Shown in pieces: positions 18,410 to 27,277 of a stretch of 64,000 bases of DNA (position 1 is the stretch's first letter; each line of letters opens with the position of its first letter). The position numbers were made by a program, and so were the translations under genes. This stretch comes from Bacteroidales bacterium. GTDB lineage: Bacteria; Bacteroidota; Bacteroidia; Bacteroidales; JAADJA01. The notes beneath the pieces were generated by a model that made no database searches, had not been told where the DNA came from, and was given only the letters and a program-made list of their open reading frames with translations. The stretch covers positions 17,910-81,909 of the forward strand of contig JAGQVE010000016.1 of the NCBI GenBank assembly GCA_020438105.1, in the 5' to 3' direction.

Positions 18410-19342
18410 TTATCTAATTCCTTTGATAAGCTTTAATCCCGCTGAAACAAACCATGGCAAGCGATTGATTTTTAAATGCGGATAAGTGATCTCCCTGGCT
18501 GCAAAACTTTTATAAAACCGGGCTAAATTCGGATCATTGGAGCCTTCAAAATCAAGGGTTAAGTGTTGCTGACTGTGTTCATAAATAAACTTATCAATCA
18601 ACCAGGGCATTGCATTCAGTTCTTTGCCCACATCATTCAATCCTGAAAACAGGAAAATGGCTTTTTTCTTACTCCTTAAAAAAACCGCCCCGGCACACAG
18701 ATCATTGGTGGGCGAAAAAACCCCATAAGTCGTCACCAGTCCTTTATAAATCCCTGCATAAATCAGCCGGGCAAGCATGGTATAATGTTCTTCTTTTAAA
18801 TGATTGATATTTTTACCCCGGTTCTCCCTGAAAAGATGAATGATGTCTTCGGGTTTTGAGCTTTTGACCAGCGTTAATTTATTGGATTCGGCTTTTTTAA
18901 TATTTCTCCTAAGGTTTGTTGAATATGACTTTGCCAGACTTTCATAAGGTTTTATAAGGTCTAATTCATGCGTGAGCCAGGATTGTGATTCAATAACTTC
19001 ACCTGAAAATTTATTGAAGGTATTCAGGTTGATTTCGGCAAACTTAAATTTTCGTGGAATAGCCTCAATGAAATCATTAACCAGGTGCTCCGATAAAACG
19101 AGTTTGGAAAATACGCCTAATTGCTGTGTAAAAGCCGGCTGATACAAATAGTTGATTCCATATTTGCGGTTGCCCACAAGTGGCATCACGCTTTCATAAT
19201 CATCCGAAACCAAACCCTCCCATCCCGGAGCTACCATATCAAGCCACCATGTTTTGGCATAGACCATTCCATTAAAAGCCTCTTCAATGCAGTTATCCCA
19301 TTTTTCAGGATCAATTTCATTATTTGCCAGGTATCTGATCAT
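18410..19342 (-). CDS. FemAB/GNAT-fold acyltransferase-like protein
   Basis: A 310-residue cytoplasmic protein of the GNAT-like FemAB/CelD (BioF2-like) fold. The second half shows the fold's typical segments: YSTNLRRNIKKAESN (about 138-153), FRENRGKNI, and VFLRSKKKAIFLFSGLNDVGKELNAMPWLIDKFI, then LDFEGSNDPNLARFYKSFAA. Such proteins transfer aminoacyl or acyl groups from a tRNA or CoA donor. It is the last of a three-gene operon, 1 base after the polysaccharide deacetylase stop, so a role in modifying a cell-surface or exported glycan is plausible. Donor and acceptor are unknown. Confidence 0.75.
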   Translation of the reverse strand: MIRYLANNEIDPEKWDNCIEEAFNGMVYAKTWWLDMVAPGWEGLVSDDYESVMPLVGNRKYGINYLYQPAFTQQLGVFSKLVLSEHLVNDFIEAIPRKFKFAEINLNTFNKFSGEVIESQSWLTHELDLIKPYESLAKSYSTNLRRNIKKAESNKLTLVKSSKPEDIIHLFRENRGKNINHLKEEHYTMLARLIYAGIYKGLVTTYGVFSPTNDLCAGAVFLRSKKKAIFLFSGLNDVGKELNAMPWLIDKFIYEHSQQHLTLDFEGSNDPNLARFYKSFAAREITYPHLKINRLPWFVSAGLKLIKGIR

Positions 19343-19343
19343 A

Positions 19344-20654
19344 TTATTTCACCATTGCCTCCTGTATCATTTCTTCGTAAAGTTGTTGCCAGCCCTGCCA
19401 GCGATGCGCATTGCTCAATGATTCGTTGTGCCAAATGGAAATAAAGGTACCATTTACCTCCTTCACCTCCTTTATCAGAGGTTTAATTACTGCACTTGCC
19501 TCATTAACCGAAAGATTCATATAGTCTTTAAGGGTTCCTTCCATGTAAGTAAAGGGGTGTATCTGAAGTTTTGTTTCGGTGTCGAGGTCAAGATCATAAA
19601 ACCTGAAGCTGCTGCAAATACCAGCCCTGAAGCCGGGCTGCGCGGCAAAGCCCATGGAGTAATCATCACTGATATCGAGGTTGACCAAATTTCGGTATGT
19701 GCCGGGTAATTGCACCATTAAAAAATGCTGCCGGCTAAGATTGATCTCCCGGTTTAAAACATGCGACAACCTCTCTACCTCTGACTTCAACCTTTTGAAA
19801 TCGAAATTGGAATTAAAAGAAGGGTGGATGCCAACCCTCGCATGATCAGCCAGTGATTTAATCAGCGTTTGGAATTTCCGGTTGCGGAAGGGGATGTTTT
19901 TATCGTTTAGCCCATATTCCGCAAAAAGTACAAAATAGATTGGATTTAATTTGTACCTGCGATGTATCTTCAATTGAAAATTATAAGTGTCGAAGGGATC
20001 GTTTTGCGTGCCGGCCAATACCCTGGTCCTTTCGGCGATGCCTTTAAAATCAGCGTGGTAAAGTGCATTTAAATATCCGCCAAAGGTTCTGAAAAGGCCT
20101 TTTTCACGATAAGCCCATGCAGCATCTATATCAATGGTTGGAATAAATTTATATTTTGGTGCGTTAAATTCCAGGTTCGCATATCTTTCCGATAGTAGTT
20201 TTTTGATTTTAGTAGCCCAAATATTTACGACAGGTTTATGCAAAAATCCCTTTTGAAAGGCAATGCTCTCCTTCGCACTGAAGCGGCCATATTCATCCTT
20301 TTTGTAAGGCAAATATTCTTCGTACCTGGTAACAATATAAAACCCTGCGGCAAGCGGATCAAAGGGTAAGGCCGATAGTTTATTATAAACCGGGAAAAAA
20401 GCAGGGATACCTTCAAAATCGATGAAGTTAAGGTCGATATGTTTTATTTTTCTTTCAAACAATATGTGCTCTGCTGCCAGGAATAATTCATCCTTAACAG
20501 GTGATTTCCCATAACTCATTTTGGGACCATCGTATGCTTCAAATGCCTGCTGATCGCTGGTTAACTCGTATTTTACATGCAGGATGTCGCGAAAGTACAA
20601 ACCCATTGTGAATTTTACGCGGTTTGTTATTTTTTCTGTGTAGATCAGCAGCAT
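19344..20654 (-). CDS. Polysaccharide deacetylase family protein
   Basis: A 436-residue protein with a Bacteroidota-specific N-terminal region (about 1-155, DUF7033-like) and a C-terminal NodB-like region. The metal-site start is visible as FIPTIDIDAAWAYREKG, followed later by VGIHPSFNS (histidine of the metal site) and a C-terminal SIWHNESLS. No signal peptide, so it is probably cytoplasmic. It lies in an operon between gamma-carbonic anhydrase (14 bases upstream) and the FemAB-like gene (1 base downstream). The substrate glycan is unknown. The start could be the ATG at 20654 or the internal one at residue 17. Confidence 0.82.
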   Translation of the reverse strand: MLLIYTEKITNRVKFTMGLYFRDILHVKYELTSDQQAFEAYDGPKMSYGKSPVKDELFLAAEHILFERKIKHIDLNFIDFEGIPAFFPVYNKLSALPFDPLAAGFYIVTRYEEYLPYKKDEYGRFSAKESIAFQKGFLHKPVVNIWATKIKKLLSERYANLEFNAPKYKFIPTIDIDAAWAYREKGLFRTFGGYLNALYHADFKGIAERTRVLAGTQNDPFDTYNFQLKIHRRYKLNPIYFVLFAEYGLNDKNIPFRNRKFQTLIKSLADHARVGIHPSFNSNFDFKRLKSEVERLSHVLNREINLSRQHFLMVQLPGTYRNLVNLDISDDYSMGFAAQPGFRAGICSSFRFYDLDLDTETKLQIHPFTYMEGTLKDYMNLSVNEASAVIKPLIKEVKEVNGTFISIWHNESLSNAHRWQGWQQLYEEMIQEAMVK

Positions 20655-20668
20655 TTTAATTCTGAAAA

Positions 20669-21199
20669 TTATTTCGTTAACGCATGATCATCATACCAAC
20701 TTGCGTACATGTTATAACTGTTGGCAATGCGGTTTATTTCTCCTTCGATGAGTTCGGTATCCACGGTTTTTATTTTTTTTGCGGGTACTCCGGCATAAAC
20801 CGATCCCGACTCCACCACGGTGCCTTTACTAACAACCGCCCCTGCGGCAATAATTGAATTACTCTCCACAACCACGTTATCCATAATTATTGAGCCCATG
20901 CCAACCAGCACATTATCGTGAATGGTGCAACCATGAACTATGGCATTATGGGCAATGGATACATTATTCCCGATGGTAGTCGGGGCTTTTTGGTAAGTGC
21001 AGTGAATGATAACCCCATCCTGAATATTCACTTTATTGCCAATGCGTATTGCATGAACATCGCCCCTTACCACTGCGTTAAACCATACACTACAATGGTC
21101 GCCCATTACCACATCACCGGTAATGGTGGCATTATCAGCTAAAAAACAGTTTTTGCCAATGCTGGGCGTTACGCCTTTTACCTTCTTGATCAGAGCCAT
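20669..21199 (-). CDS. Gamma-class carbonic anhydrase-like hexapeptide-repeat protein
   Basis: A 176-residue left-handed beta-helix protein. The three zinc ligands of the gamma-CA family fit H66 (VIIHCT), H84 and H89 (SIAHNAIVHGC). The surrounding VWFNAVVRGDVHAIRIG and NVNIQDG-like NKVNIQDG sequences are diagnostic. It probably binds Zn or Fe and hydrates CO2, though many family members lack measured activity. It is the first gene of the operon with the deacetylase and FemAB-like genes. A -7-like TAAATTTG lies at 21232-21225. Confidence 0.92.
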   Translation of the reverse strand: MALIKKVKGVTPSIGKNCFLADNATITGDVVMGDHCSVWFNAVVRGDVHAIRIGNKVNIQDGVIIHCTYQKAPTTIGNNVSIAHNAIVHGCTIHDNVLVGMGSIIMDNVVVESNSIIAAGAVVSKGTVVESGSVYAGVPAKKIKTVDTELIEGEINRIANSYNMYASWYDDHALTK

Positions 21200-21557
21200 A
21201 AATTATAATTACAAAAACGAAATGCAAATTTAGTGCTTATAGCTGAACTGAGCAGGAATTGTTTTTCGAACATAAATTATAAATACACCAATTTCAAATA
21301 CCGTTTATATTAGAACCTGAAGAAGATTGATTCGTATTAGCTTGATTTCTGATTTTAAATGTTTTATATTTGTAAAGCTTTAACCAAACTGCTTCTGACA
21401 ACTACTGGCCACACTGCCCTTTCGGGTATCAATGTATGACAAAGCCTTATTTTATTTGATTGAATGCGATTGATATCGGAAGAAACAAGATTTCTAATCC
21501 AAATTTTTCAAATAAATAGTTTTCAACAAATTTAACCAATCAGAAAGGAGCAAAATC
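21200..21557 (+). other. Intergenic stretch without a gene, holding divergent promoters
   Basis: 358 bases between the gamma-carbonic anhydrase gene (minus) and the Ycf48-like gene (plus). It contains a probable promoter for each side. I see no open reading frame with support, no tRNA and no strong hairpin. An AGAAAGGAG purine-rich ribosome-binding site (21542-21550) precedes the ATG at 21558, unusually strong for this window. Confidence 0.6.
21342..21372 (+). promoter_or_regulatory. Putative promoter of the Ycf48-like T9SS gene
   Basis: TTG (21342-21344), a 20-base spacer and TATATTTG (21365-21372) match the Bacteroidota consensus. It would give a long leader of about 180 bases before the ATG at 21558. 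Confidence 0.55.
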
Positions 21558-22820
21558 ATGAAAAGTTTCATCAAATTTACATTCTTAGTAGTTTTACTTA
21601 ATGGGATCAATTTAGGCATTAAAGCACAATTCGGATGGGATCCTCAATTATCAAACTCGTTTGAGAAGCTATCTTCAACGTGTTTTGTAGATGCAAATAC
21701 TGGGTGGATAGCTGGTGATTACGGAACGATATTATTTACGGAAGATGGGGGCGAAACGTGGGTCGCTCAATCCAGCAACACAACATCTGCATTAACATCC
21801 GTTTTCTTTATAAGCCCTTCAGAAGGCTGGATTGCCGGTGCCGATGGCGCAATTTTACATACTGAAGATTCTGGGAATAATTGGGAAAATCAGGTTAGCG
21901 GTGTTACTGAGTACCTTTATGATATTCAGTTTATTAACCAATACATGGGATGGTCGTTTGGGAGTAATGCCAAATTTATTCAAACAACCGATGGAGGCGT
22001 TTCCTGGGAGCCACTTCCTAACCTTCCGGATGTGACCCGCTCATTATATTTCATCAGTGAAACCGAAGGCTGGTGCGGTGCCAATATGGGTTCGATGTAC
22101 CATACTTTAGATGGCGGACAATCGTGGACATTTCAGGAAACGGGTTCATTTGAAGGTTTTTTTGCCATCTATTTTGTCAATCAAAACAAAGGCTGGGCAG
22201 TAGGAAGCGGAGGAGTCACTATTCGTACTCAGGATGGTGGCGAAAACTGGGAAATTGTTTATGCTCTTGGTAGCGATTTCCTGTATTCGGTTAGTTTTGT
22301 TGATGAAAACGAAGGCTGGGCAGTTGGCCGTTTCGGGTTTGTAATTCATACTATTGATGGAGGGGCTACCTGGAATTTCCAAAATAGCGGAACTGGTGTA
22401 AACCTTGAGGAAATTTTTATGGTGGATGAAAATAACGGCTGGATTGCAGGCGATGCTGGAACGATACTCCATACTTCCACAGGGGGAAATCTGGGCATAT
22501 CATTGCATTCGGCTGGAGAGGCTTGTTCGGGTCAATTAATGTTGCATCAGAATTTTCCTAACCCTTTCCACAATCAAACATCTATTCGATTTGAGATACC
22601 AAAGAATAACAAAACAAGTAAAGAGGTCAGCCTGCAAATTTATAGTTTGGATGGCCGCCTGATCACGACCCTTTATCACGGATATTTGAAAAATGGAAGT
22701 TACGTCTTACATTGGGATGGTAAAACCCTTTCAGGTAACAATGCAGATGCGGGAGTATACATGGTCAAGCTGGACTATGGCTCTCTTTTTAAATTCCTTA
22801 AGATTACCCGCATAGAATGA
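21558..22820 (+). CDS. Secreted Ycf48-like beta-propeller protein with T9SS sorting domain
   Basis: A 420-residue exported protein. The signal peptide is MKSFIKFTFLVVLLNGINLGIKAQ. Residues 35-310 hold about seven repeats of the Ycf48/BNR type, each with a GWIAGDYGTILFTEDGGETW-like phrase, which form a seven-bladed propeller. The C-terminal 85 residues (HQNFPNPFHNQTSIRFEIP ... YLKNGSYVLHWDGKTLSG ... GVYMVKL) are a T9SS type A sorting domain. In photosynthetic organisms Ycf48 assists photosystem II; in Bacteroidota such propellers are surface or released proteins of unknown ligand, so no photosynthetic role is implied. Confidence 0.88.
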   Translation: MKSFIKFTFLVVLLNGINLGIKAQFGWDPQLSNSFEKLSSTCFVDANTGWIAGDYGTILFTEDGGETWVAQSSNTTSALTSVFFISPSEGWIAGADGAILHTEDSGNNWENQVSGVTEYLYDIQFINQYMGWSFGSNAKFIQTTDGGVSWEPLPNLPDVTRSLYFISETEGWCGANMGSMYHTLDGGQSWTFQETGSFEGFFAIYFVNQNKGWAVGSGGVTIRTQDGGENWEIVYALGSDFLYSVSFVDENEGWAVGRFGFVIHTIDGGATWNFQNSGTGVNLEEIFMVDENNGWIAGDAGTILHTSTGGNLGISLHSAGEACSGQLMLHQNFPNPFHNQTSIRFEIPKNNKTSKEVSLQIYSLDGRLITTLYHGYLKNGSYVLHWDGKTLSGNNADAGVYMVKLDYGSLFKFLKITRIE

Positions 22821-22867
22821 CAACCTGATTTTAAAATCATTGACAATTCCTGCTACTTTTGCAGACG

Positions 22868-24349
22868 ATGGATCGTAAAATCAGAAACCTGGTAATTTTT
22901 CTCATTTTTGTCATCAGTGTTGCAATGCACTGGAACCATTTCAGTAAAGACCTGATGAGTGTGCATGTATGGCGCCAAACTCAAACTCAGGCCAATATTG
23001 ACAATTTCTATGAAGAGGATATGAATATCTTCAACCCCCGGCGCGATGCCAGGGGAGGCACCGACGGCATTTTCAGGATGGAATTCCCGCTTATGCAATG
23101 GATGGTGGCAGCACTCTATAAGATTTTTGGCCAACATCTGATCATAACCCGTTTATTCATGTTCCTTATTTTTTTGTTGACTGTGTTGGGAATGCATCAA
23201 CTGCTATTGGTCATATTTAATAAGCCAAAACTTGCCCTGATGGGTGCTTGGGCGTTTTCATTTTCACCCAATATGTTTTATTATGGGGTTAATCCCCTGC
23301 CTGATAATTTTGCATTAGCAAATGCTATCTGGGGTATGGCCCTGTTTTTTACCTGGATAAATAAAAATAAACAATTAACCCTCCTCCTAAGTGGATTGAT
23401 CACCGGCATAGCAGCTTTGGTAAAACTTCCGTTTATTATATTTTACATTGTTCCCGGAATTTATTTTGTTGATCTGATTGTCAAAAAGCAATTTCATAAA
23501 TCACATTTTATACAGGCAGTTAGCGCTTTGGGATTTGTATTGCTGCCTCTTCTCTGGTATTTTACCGGGATTCCTGACTGGGAAGAAAATGTGATTGTAA
23601 AAGGGATGTTTGGCAATGAAGTTCCGTTTGCTGAGCTTTTGGATTATTATCAACACACCCTGTTTTCATCCATTCCGGAGTTATTTGTGAATTATGGTGC
23701 ACTTTTGTTTTTCATAGCAGGTTTTTATTTTTTGTGGAAACGCAAATCCTTTCGAAACTATAAATTCAAGTCGCTGCTTGCATTGAGCATCACTGCTCTT
23801 CTATATTATTTTTTCGAAGCCAATGCCATTGCCAAAGTGCATGATTATTACCTGTTCCCATTTTATCCTTTGTTGTTTATTCTGGTTGGATATGGGGCTT
23901 TTCATTTGTACCAATCGGGGTCTAAAATTATTCATTACCTTACTTTGTTGCTCCTGTTAATTCTGCCTTTAACTGCCTATTTGCGCATGCAGGATCGATG
24001 GGACCCTGATCATCCGGGCTTTAACAAAGATTTACTGAAGTATAAAACCGAACTTCGTAACGTGGTACCTGACAACTCCCTTGTTAGTGTTGGAAATGAT
24101 CCGTCTACAAGTATTTTTCTATACTATATAAATAAAAAGGGATTTACTTTTGAGCAGGATCATCTAACAGGGGCATGGCTAAAAGGCATGAGGAATGAAG
24201 GTTCAGAATATTTGTATACCGATTCGGAGGTGATTCTTCAAAAACCAGGCGTGAGCGACCTATTGGATAAAATGATCCTGCAAAAAGGGAGCATTAAAGT
24301 ATTTCGTCTGAAAAGCCGGATTGATAAAAATAAACAAATCGGGAATTAA
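22868..24349 (+). CDS. GT39/ArnT-like membrane glycosyltransferase
   Basis: A roughly 493-residue integral membrane protein with 10 to 12 hydrophobic helices, of the GT-C fold. The first extracytoplasmic loop (residues 28-70: HVWRQTQTQANIDNFYEED, then NPRRDARGGTDG) carries acidic and arginine residues typical of the PMT/ArnT catalytic loop. It should transfer a sugar from a polyprenyl-phosphate donor to a lipid or protein acceptor. I chose the ATG at 22868 over the in-frame TTG at 22859, because a -7 promoter box TACTTTTG (22854-22861) overlaps the TTG. The gene ends one base before the convergent nadB stop. Confidence 0.82.
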   Translation: MDRKIRNLVIFLIFVISVAMHWNHFSKDLMSVHVWRQTQTQANIDNFYEEDMNIFNPRRDARGGTDGIFRMEFPLMQWMVAALYKIFGQHLIITRLFMFLIFLLTVLGMHQLLLVIFNKPKLALMGAWAFSFSPNMFYYGVNPLPDNFALANAIWGMALFFTWINKNKQLTLLLSGLITGIAALVKLPFIIFYIVPGIYFVDLIVKKQFHKSHFIQAVSALGFVLLPLLWYFTGIPDWEENVIVKGMFGNEVPFAELLDYYQHTLFSSIPELFVNYGALLFFIAGFYFLWKRKSFRNYKFKSLLALSITALLYYFFEANAIAKVHDYYLFPFYPLLFILVGYGAFHLYQSGSKIIHYLTLLLLLILPLTAYLRMQDRWDPDHPGFNKDLLKYKTELRNVVPDNSLVSVGNDPSTSIFLYYINKKGFTFEQDHLTGAWLKGMRNEGSEYLYTDSEVILQKPGVSDLLDKMILQKGSIKVFRLKSRIDKNKQIGN

Positions 24350-24350
24350 T

Positions 24351-25940
24351 TTATCTCCTTGTATTCACTTTCACCGAAGCTTTGTCAGGATAGTCGATGG
24401 AGTAGTGCAACCCGCGGCTCTCTTTGCGCTGAAGCGCCATTTTAATAATGAGGTAAGCCACATTGATCAGGTTTCTTAGCTCACAAATCGGTACACTGAT
24501 GATTGATTTGTTATACAGCGATTCCGTTTCGCGGTATATAATTACAAGCCTGTCGAGTGCCCTTTTCAGTCGCAGGTCCGACCTGACAATTCCCACATAA
24601 TTCGTCATGATGGATTGCAGTTCACGTATGGTTTGGGTAATTAAAACCATCTCTTCGTTCAGTTGCATTCCTTCATCATCCCAATCGGGGATTTCCTTGC
24701 AAAAGGTTTCATTTTCGAATGTTTGCAATGCATCCAATGCAGCCCGGTGCGAAAAAACTGCTGACTCAAGCAGCGAGTTTGAGGCTAATCTGTTTGCCCC
24801 GTGCAGTCCGGTACTTGCTGTTTCGCCGGAAGCGTACAAATTTTCAATGGATGTTTTTCCCATATCATTCACCTTAACACCACCGGTAAGGTAATGTGCC
24901 GCCGGAACCACCGGGATCATTTCTTTGGTAATGTCAATACCGATACTCAGGCACTTGGCATATATGGTGGGAAATTTTTCTATTAAACTGTTTCTGTTCA
25001 AATGGCATGCATCCAGGTAAACATGTTTGTCACCACTCTGTTTCATTTCGGTATCAATGGCGCGTGCAACAATATCCCTTGATGCAAGTGATCCCCGTTC
25101 ATCATATTTCTCCATAAATTCCCTGCCTTCACGGGTTTTTAAAACTGCACCAAAACCGCGCAAGGCTTCGGTTATTAAAAATGAAGGCCTTTCTTGAGGA
25201 TTGTACAGGGAGGTTGGGTGGAACTGTATAAACTCCATGTTTTCGATAATGGCCTTAGCGCGATAAGCCATGGCAATTCCATCACCTGTAGCGACAGGAG
25301 GATTAGTGGTAGTTTCATAAACATTGCAGGCACCGCCGGTGGCCAGCATGGTTTTACGAGCCAGAATGGTTGCCACTTCATCGGTTTTGGGGTTCAATAC
25401 ATAGGCTCCATAACATTTAATGCCCGGCATGCCCCGCGAAACTCCAATGCCAAGATGGTGCTGGGTAAGCAGGTCGATGGCAAAGTGATTTTCGAGGATC
25501 TCAATATTGGGATGTTCTTTCGCCTCCTTAAGCAAGGCCCTGATGATCTCAGCTCCGGTAGCATCTTTATGATGTAAAACACGATGTTCGGAATGACCGC
25601 CTTCACGGCCCAACTCGTACTTTCCGCCCTCTGTTTTGTCAAAATTGGTGCCCCATTCGATGAGTTCCTTAATCCGTTCGGTTGATTCAGTTATTGTAAT
25701 CCTAACAATGTCGGGGTTGCAAAGGTCATCACCGGCCCGCAAAGTATCAGCTATGTGTTTTTCGTAAGTATCGGGCGAATACATCACGGCAGCAATTCCA
25801 CCCTGCGCGTATTTGGTTGCGGTTTCGTCGGCAGTGTCTTTGGTAACAACACATACAGTTCCCTTATCGGCAACTTTAAGCGCAAAACTGAGCCCCGCAA
25901 TACCGGAACCCACCACCAGGAAATCGACTTCTTTTCGCAT
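24351..25940 (-). CDS. nadB: L-aspartate oxidase
   Basis: FAD enzyme that oxidises L-aspartate to iminoaspartate, the first step of NAD synthesis. The 529-residue protein begins with the FAD-binding GSGIAG (residues 11-16). It has the active-site stretches FDKTEGGKYELGREGGHSEHRVLHHKDATG and IEFIQFHPTSL-like MEFIQFHPTSLY, and HYLTGGVKVND and YASGETASTGLHGANRLASNSLLE near the second FAD segment. It is the third gene after sucA and sucB, 6 bases from the sucB stop, so it is probably co-transcribed with the TCA-cycle genes. nadA and nadC are not in the window. Confidence 0.96.
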   Translation of the reverse strand: MRKEVDFLVVGSGIAGLSFALKVADKGTVCVVTKDTADETATKYAQGGIAAVMYSPDTYEKHIADTLRAGDDLCNPDIVRITITESTERIKELIEWGTNFDKTEGGKYELGREGGHSEHRVLHHKDATGAEIIRALLKEAKEHPNIEILENHFAIDLLTQHHLGIGVSRGMPGIKCYGAYVLNPKTDEVATILARKTMLATGGACNVYETTTNPPVATGDGIAMAYRAKAIIENMEFIQFHPTSLYNPQERPSFLITEALRGFGAVLKTREGREFMEKYDERGSLASRDIVARAIDTEMKQSGDKHVYLDACHLNRNSLIEKFPTIYAKCLSIGIDITKEMIPVVPAAHYLTGGVKVNDMGKTSIENLYASGETASTGLHGANRLASNSLLESAVFSHRAALDALQTFENETFCKEIPDWDDEGMQLNEEMVLITQTIRELQSIMTNYVGIVRSDLRLKRALDRLVIIYRETESLYNKSIISVPICELRNLINVAYLIIKMALQRKESRGLHYSIDYPDKASVKVNTRR

Positions 25941-25946
25941 TTTAAA

Positions 25947-27251
25947 TTATAGCTGAAGCAATGATTCTTCAGGATCTTTTCCACCAAACAACATCTTGGC
26001 GGGATTTTCAAGCATTTGTTTTACATTCACCAGGAAGGTAACAGATTCTTTCCCGTCAATGATTCGATGGTCGTATGAAAGTGCAACATACATGATCGGA
26101 TGTATCTCCACCTTGCCATTCACAGCGATCGGACGCTCAACAATATTATGCATTCCAAGAATTGCACTTTGAGGGGGATTAATTATAGGTGTTGAAAGCA
26201 TGGAGCCGAAAACACCTCCATTGGTAATGGTAAAGGTACCCCCGGTCATTTCATCAATGGTAATTTTATTAGATCTTGCTTTAACAGCCAGATCTTTGAT
26301 GTTTTTCTCTATATCAGCCAGCGACATTTGTTCGGCATTCCTCAAAACAGGCACCATCAATCCTTTAGGTGAACTTACGGCAATACCGATATCCGCATAA
26401 TCATGATAAACGATTTCATTGCCGTCAATTTGTGCATTCACACCCGGAACGATATTCAGCGCTTCGGTAACCGCTTTGGTAAAAAACGACATGAAACCCA
26501 GTGACACACCGTGCTTTTCTTTAAACTGATCTTTGTATTTGTTACGCAGGTTCATAATGGGTGTCATGTTCACTTCATTGAAGGTGGTGAGCATGGCGGT
26601 TTCATTTTTAACAGAAACCAATCGTTCTGCAAGCTTCAATCGAAGGGTACTCATCTTTTTGCGCTCTGAATCCCTCGTGCCACCCCACGAACTCATTGAT
26701 AATTCAGCGGAAGTGGATCCTTTGTTTGATAAATAATAAGCGACGTCTTCTTTCCCGATACGATGTTTTTTGAAAAACTCAACCAGGTCATTTCCTGAAA
26801 TATTATTTTCTTTCATTAAAGCTTTTGCCAATGGCGAAAGATTCAGGTCAGGATCGATATCCGATTGTTTAGCGGTAACTTTTGGTGCCGGTTTTTCATC
26901 CTTTAATGCCGGTGCTTTGGGAGCTTCCGGCTTCGGCTCTTCCTGGATGTTTTCCTTGCCGGCAGCTTCTTTCCCAGCTGGTTTTTCCGCAGATGCTTTT
27001 GCAGGTGCTCCTTTTGCATCCGTATCTATCACAGCGATAACTGTTCCTACCTCCAGTGTTGCGCCTTCCTCAGCTTTGAGTGATATTTTTCCACCCTCTT
27101 CAGCAGCAATGCTCAGGGTTGCTTTATCACTATCAATCTCAGCAATTTCCTGGTCTTTCTCCACAAAATCGCCATCGCCAACAAGCCAGGATGCAAGTTG
27201 TACTTCGTTTATTGATTCGCCGGGACTGGGTATTTTAATTTCTAAACTCAT
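25947..27251 (-). CDS. sucB: 2-oxoglutarate dehydrogenase E2 (dihydrolipoamide succinyltransferase)
   Basis: The 434-residue core of the 2-oxoglutarate dehydrogenase complex. The N-terminal lipoyl domain (1-78) has its lipoylated lysine in EIDSDKATL (K43). An Ala/Pro/Lys-rich linker runs about 80-130. The peripheral subunit-binding domain (about 136-172) contains [14 protein letters not shown]. The catalytic domain ends with SYDHRIIDG (H395 and D399 catalytic). It lies 26 bases after sucA. The lipoyl group would come from the LipA/LipB pathway encoded at 48.8-50.4 kb. Confidence 0.96.
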   Translation of the reverse strand: MSLEIKIPSPGESINEVQLASWLVGDGDFVEKDQEIAEIDSDKATLSIAAEEGGKISLKAEEGATLEVGTVIAVIDTDAKGAPAKASAEKPAGKEAAGKENIQEEPKPEAPKAPALKDEKPAPKVTAKQSDIDPDLNLSPLAKALMKENNISGNDLVEFFKKHRIGKEDVAYYLSNKGSTSAELSMSSWGGTRDSERKKMSTLRLKLAERLVSVKNETAMLTTFNEVNMTPIMNLRNKYKDQFKEKHGVSLGFMSFFTKAVTEALNIVPGVNAQIDGNEIVYHDYADIGIAVSSPKGLMVPVLRNAEQMSLADIEKNIKDLAVKARSNKITIDEMTGGTFTITNGGVFGSMLSTPIINPPQSAILGMHNIVERPIAVNGKVEIHPIMYVALSYDHRIIDGKESVTFLVNVKQMLENPAKMLFGGKDPEESLLQL

Positions 27252-27277
27252 TTCGAATATCTGGTTTTAAGCTTGAT

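Noticed and set aside
21558..22820. Photosystem assembly role for the Ycf48-like protein
   Set aside because: The repeats are shared by many secreted Bacteroidota propellers, and the T9SS domain places this one outside the cell; nothing photosynthetic is present.
22859..22867. TTG start for the GT39-like gene
   Set aside because: It lies within the TACTTTTG promoter box; the ATG at 22868 is the natural start.
26770..27270. 166-residue plus-strand frame rich in Ala, Ser and Phe
   Set aside because: It is the reverse complement of the Ala/Pro/Lys-rich linker of SucB, which explains its odd composition.
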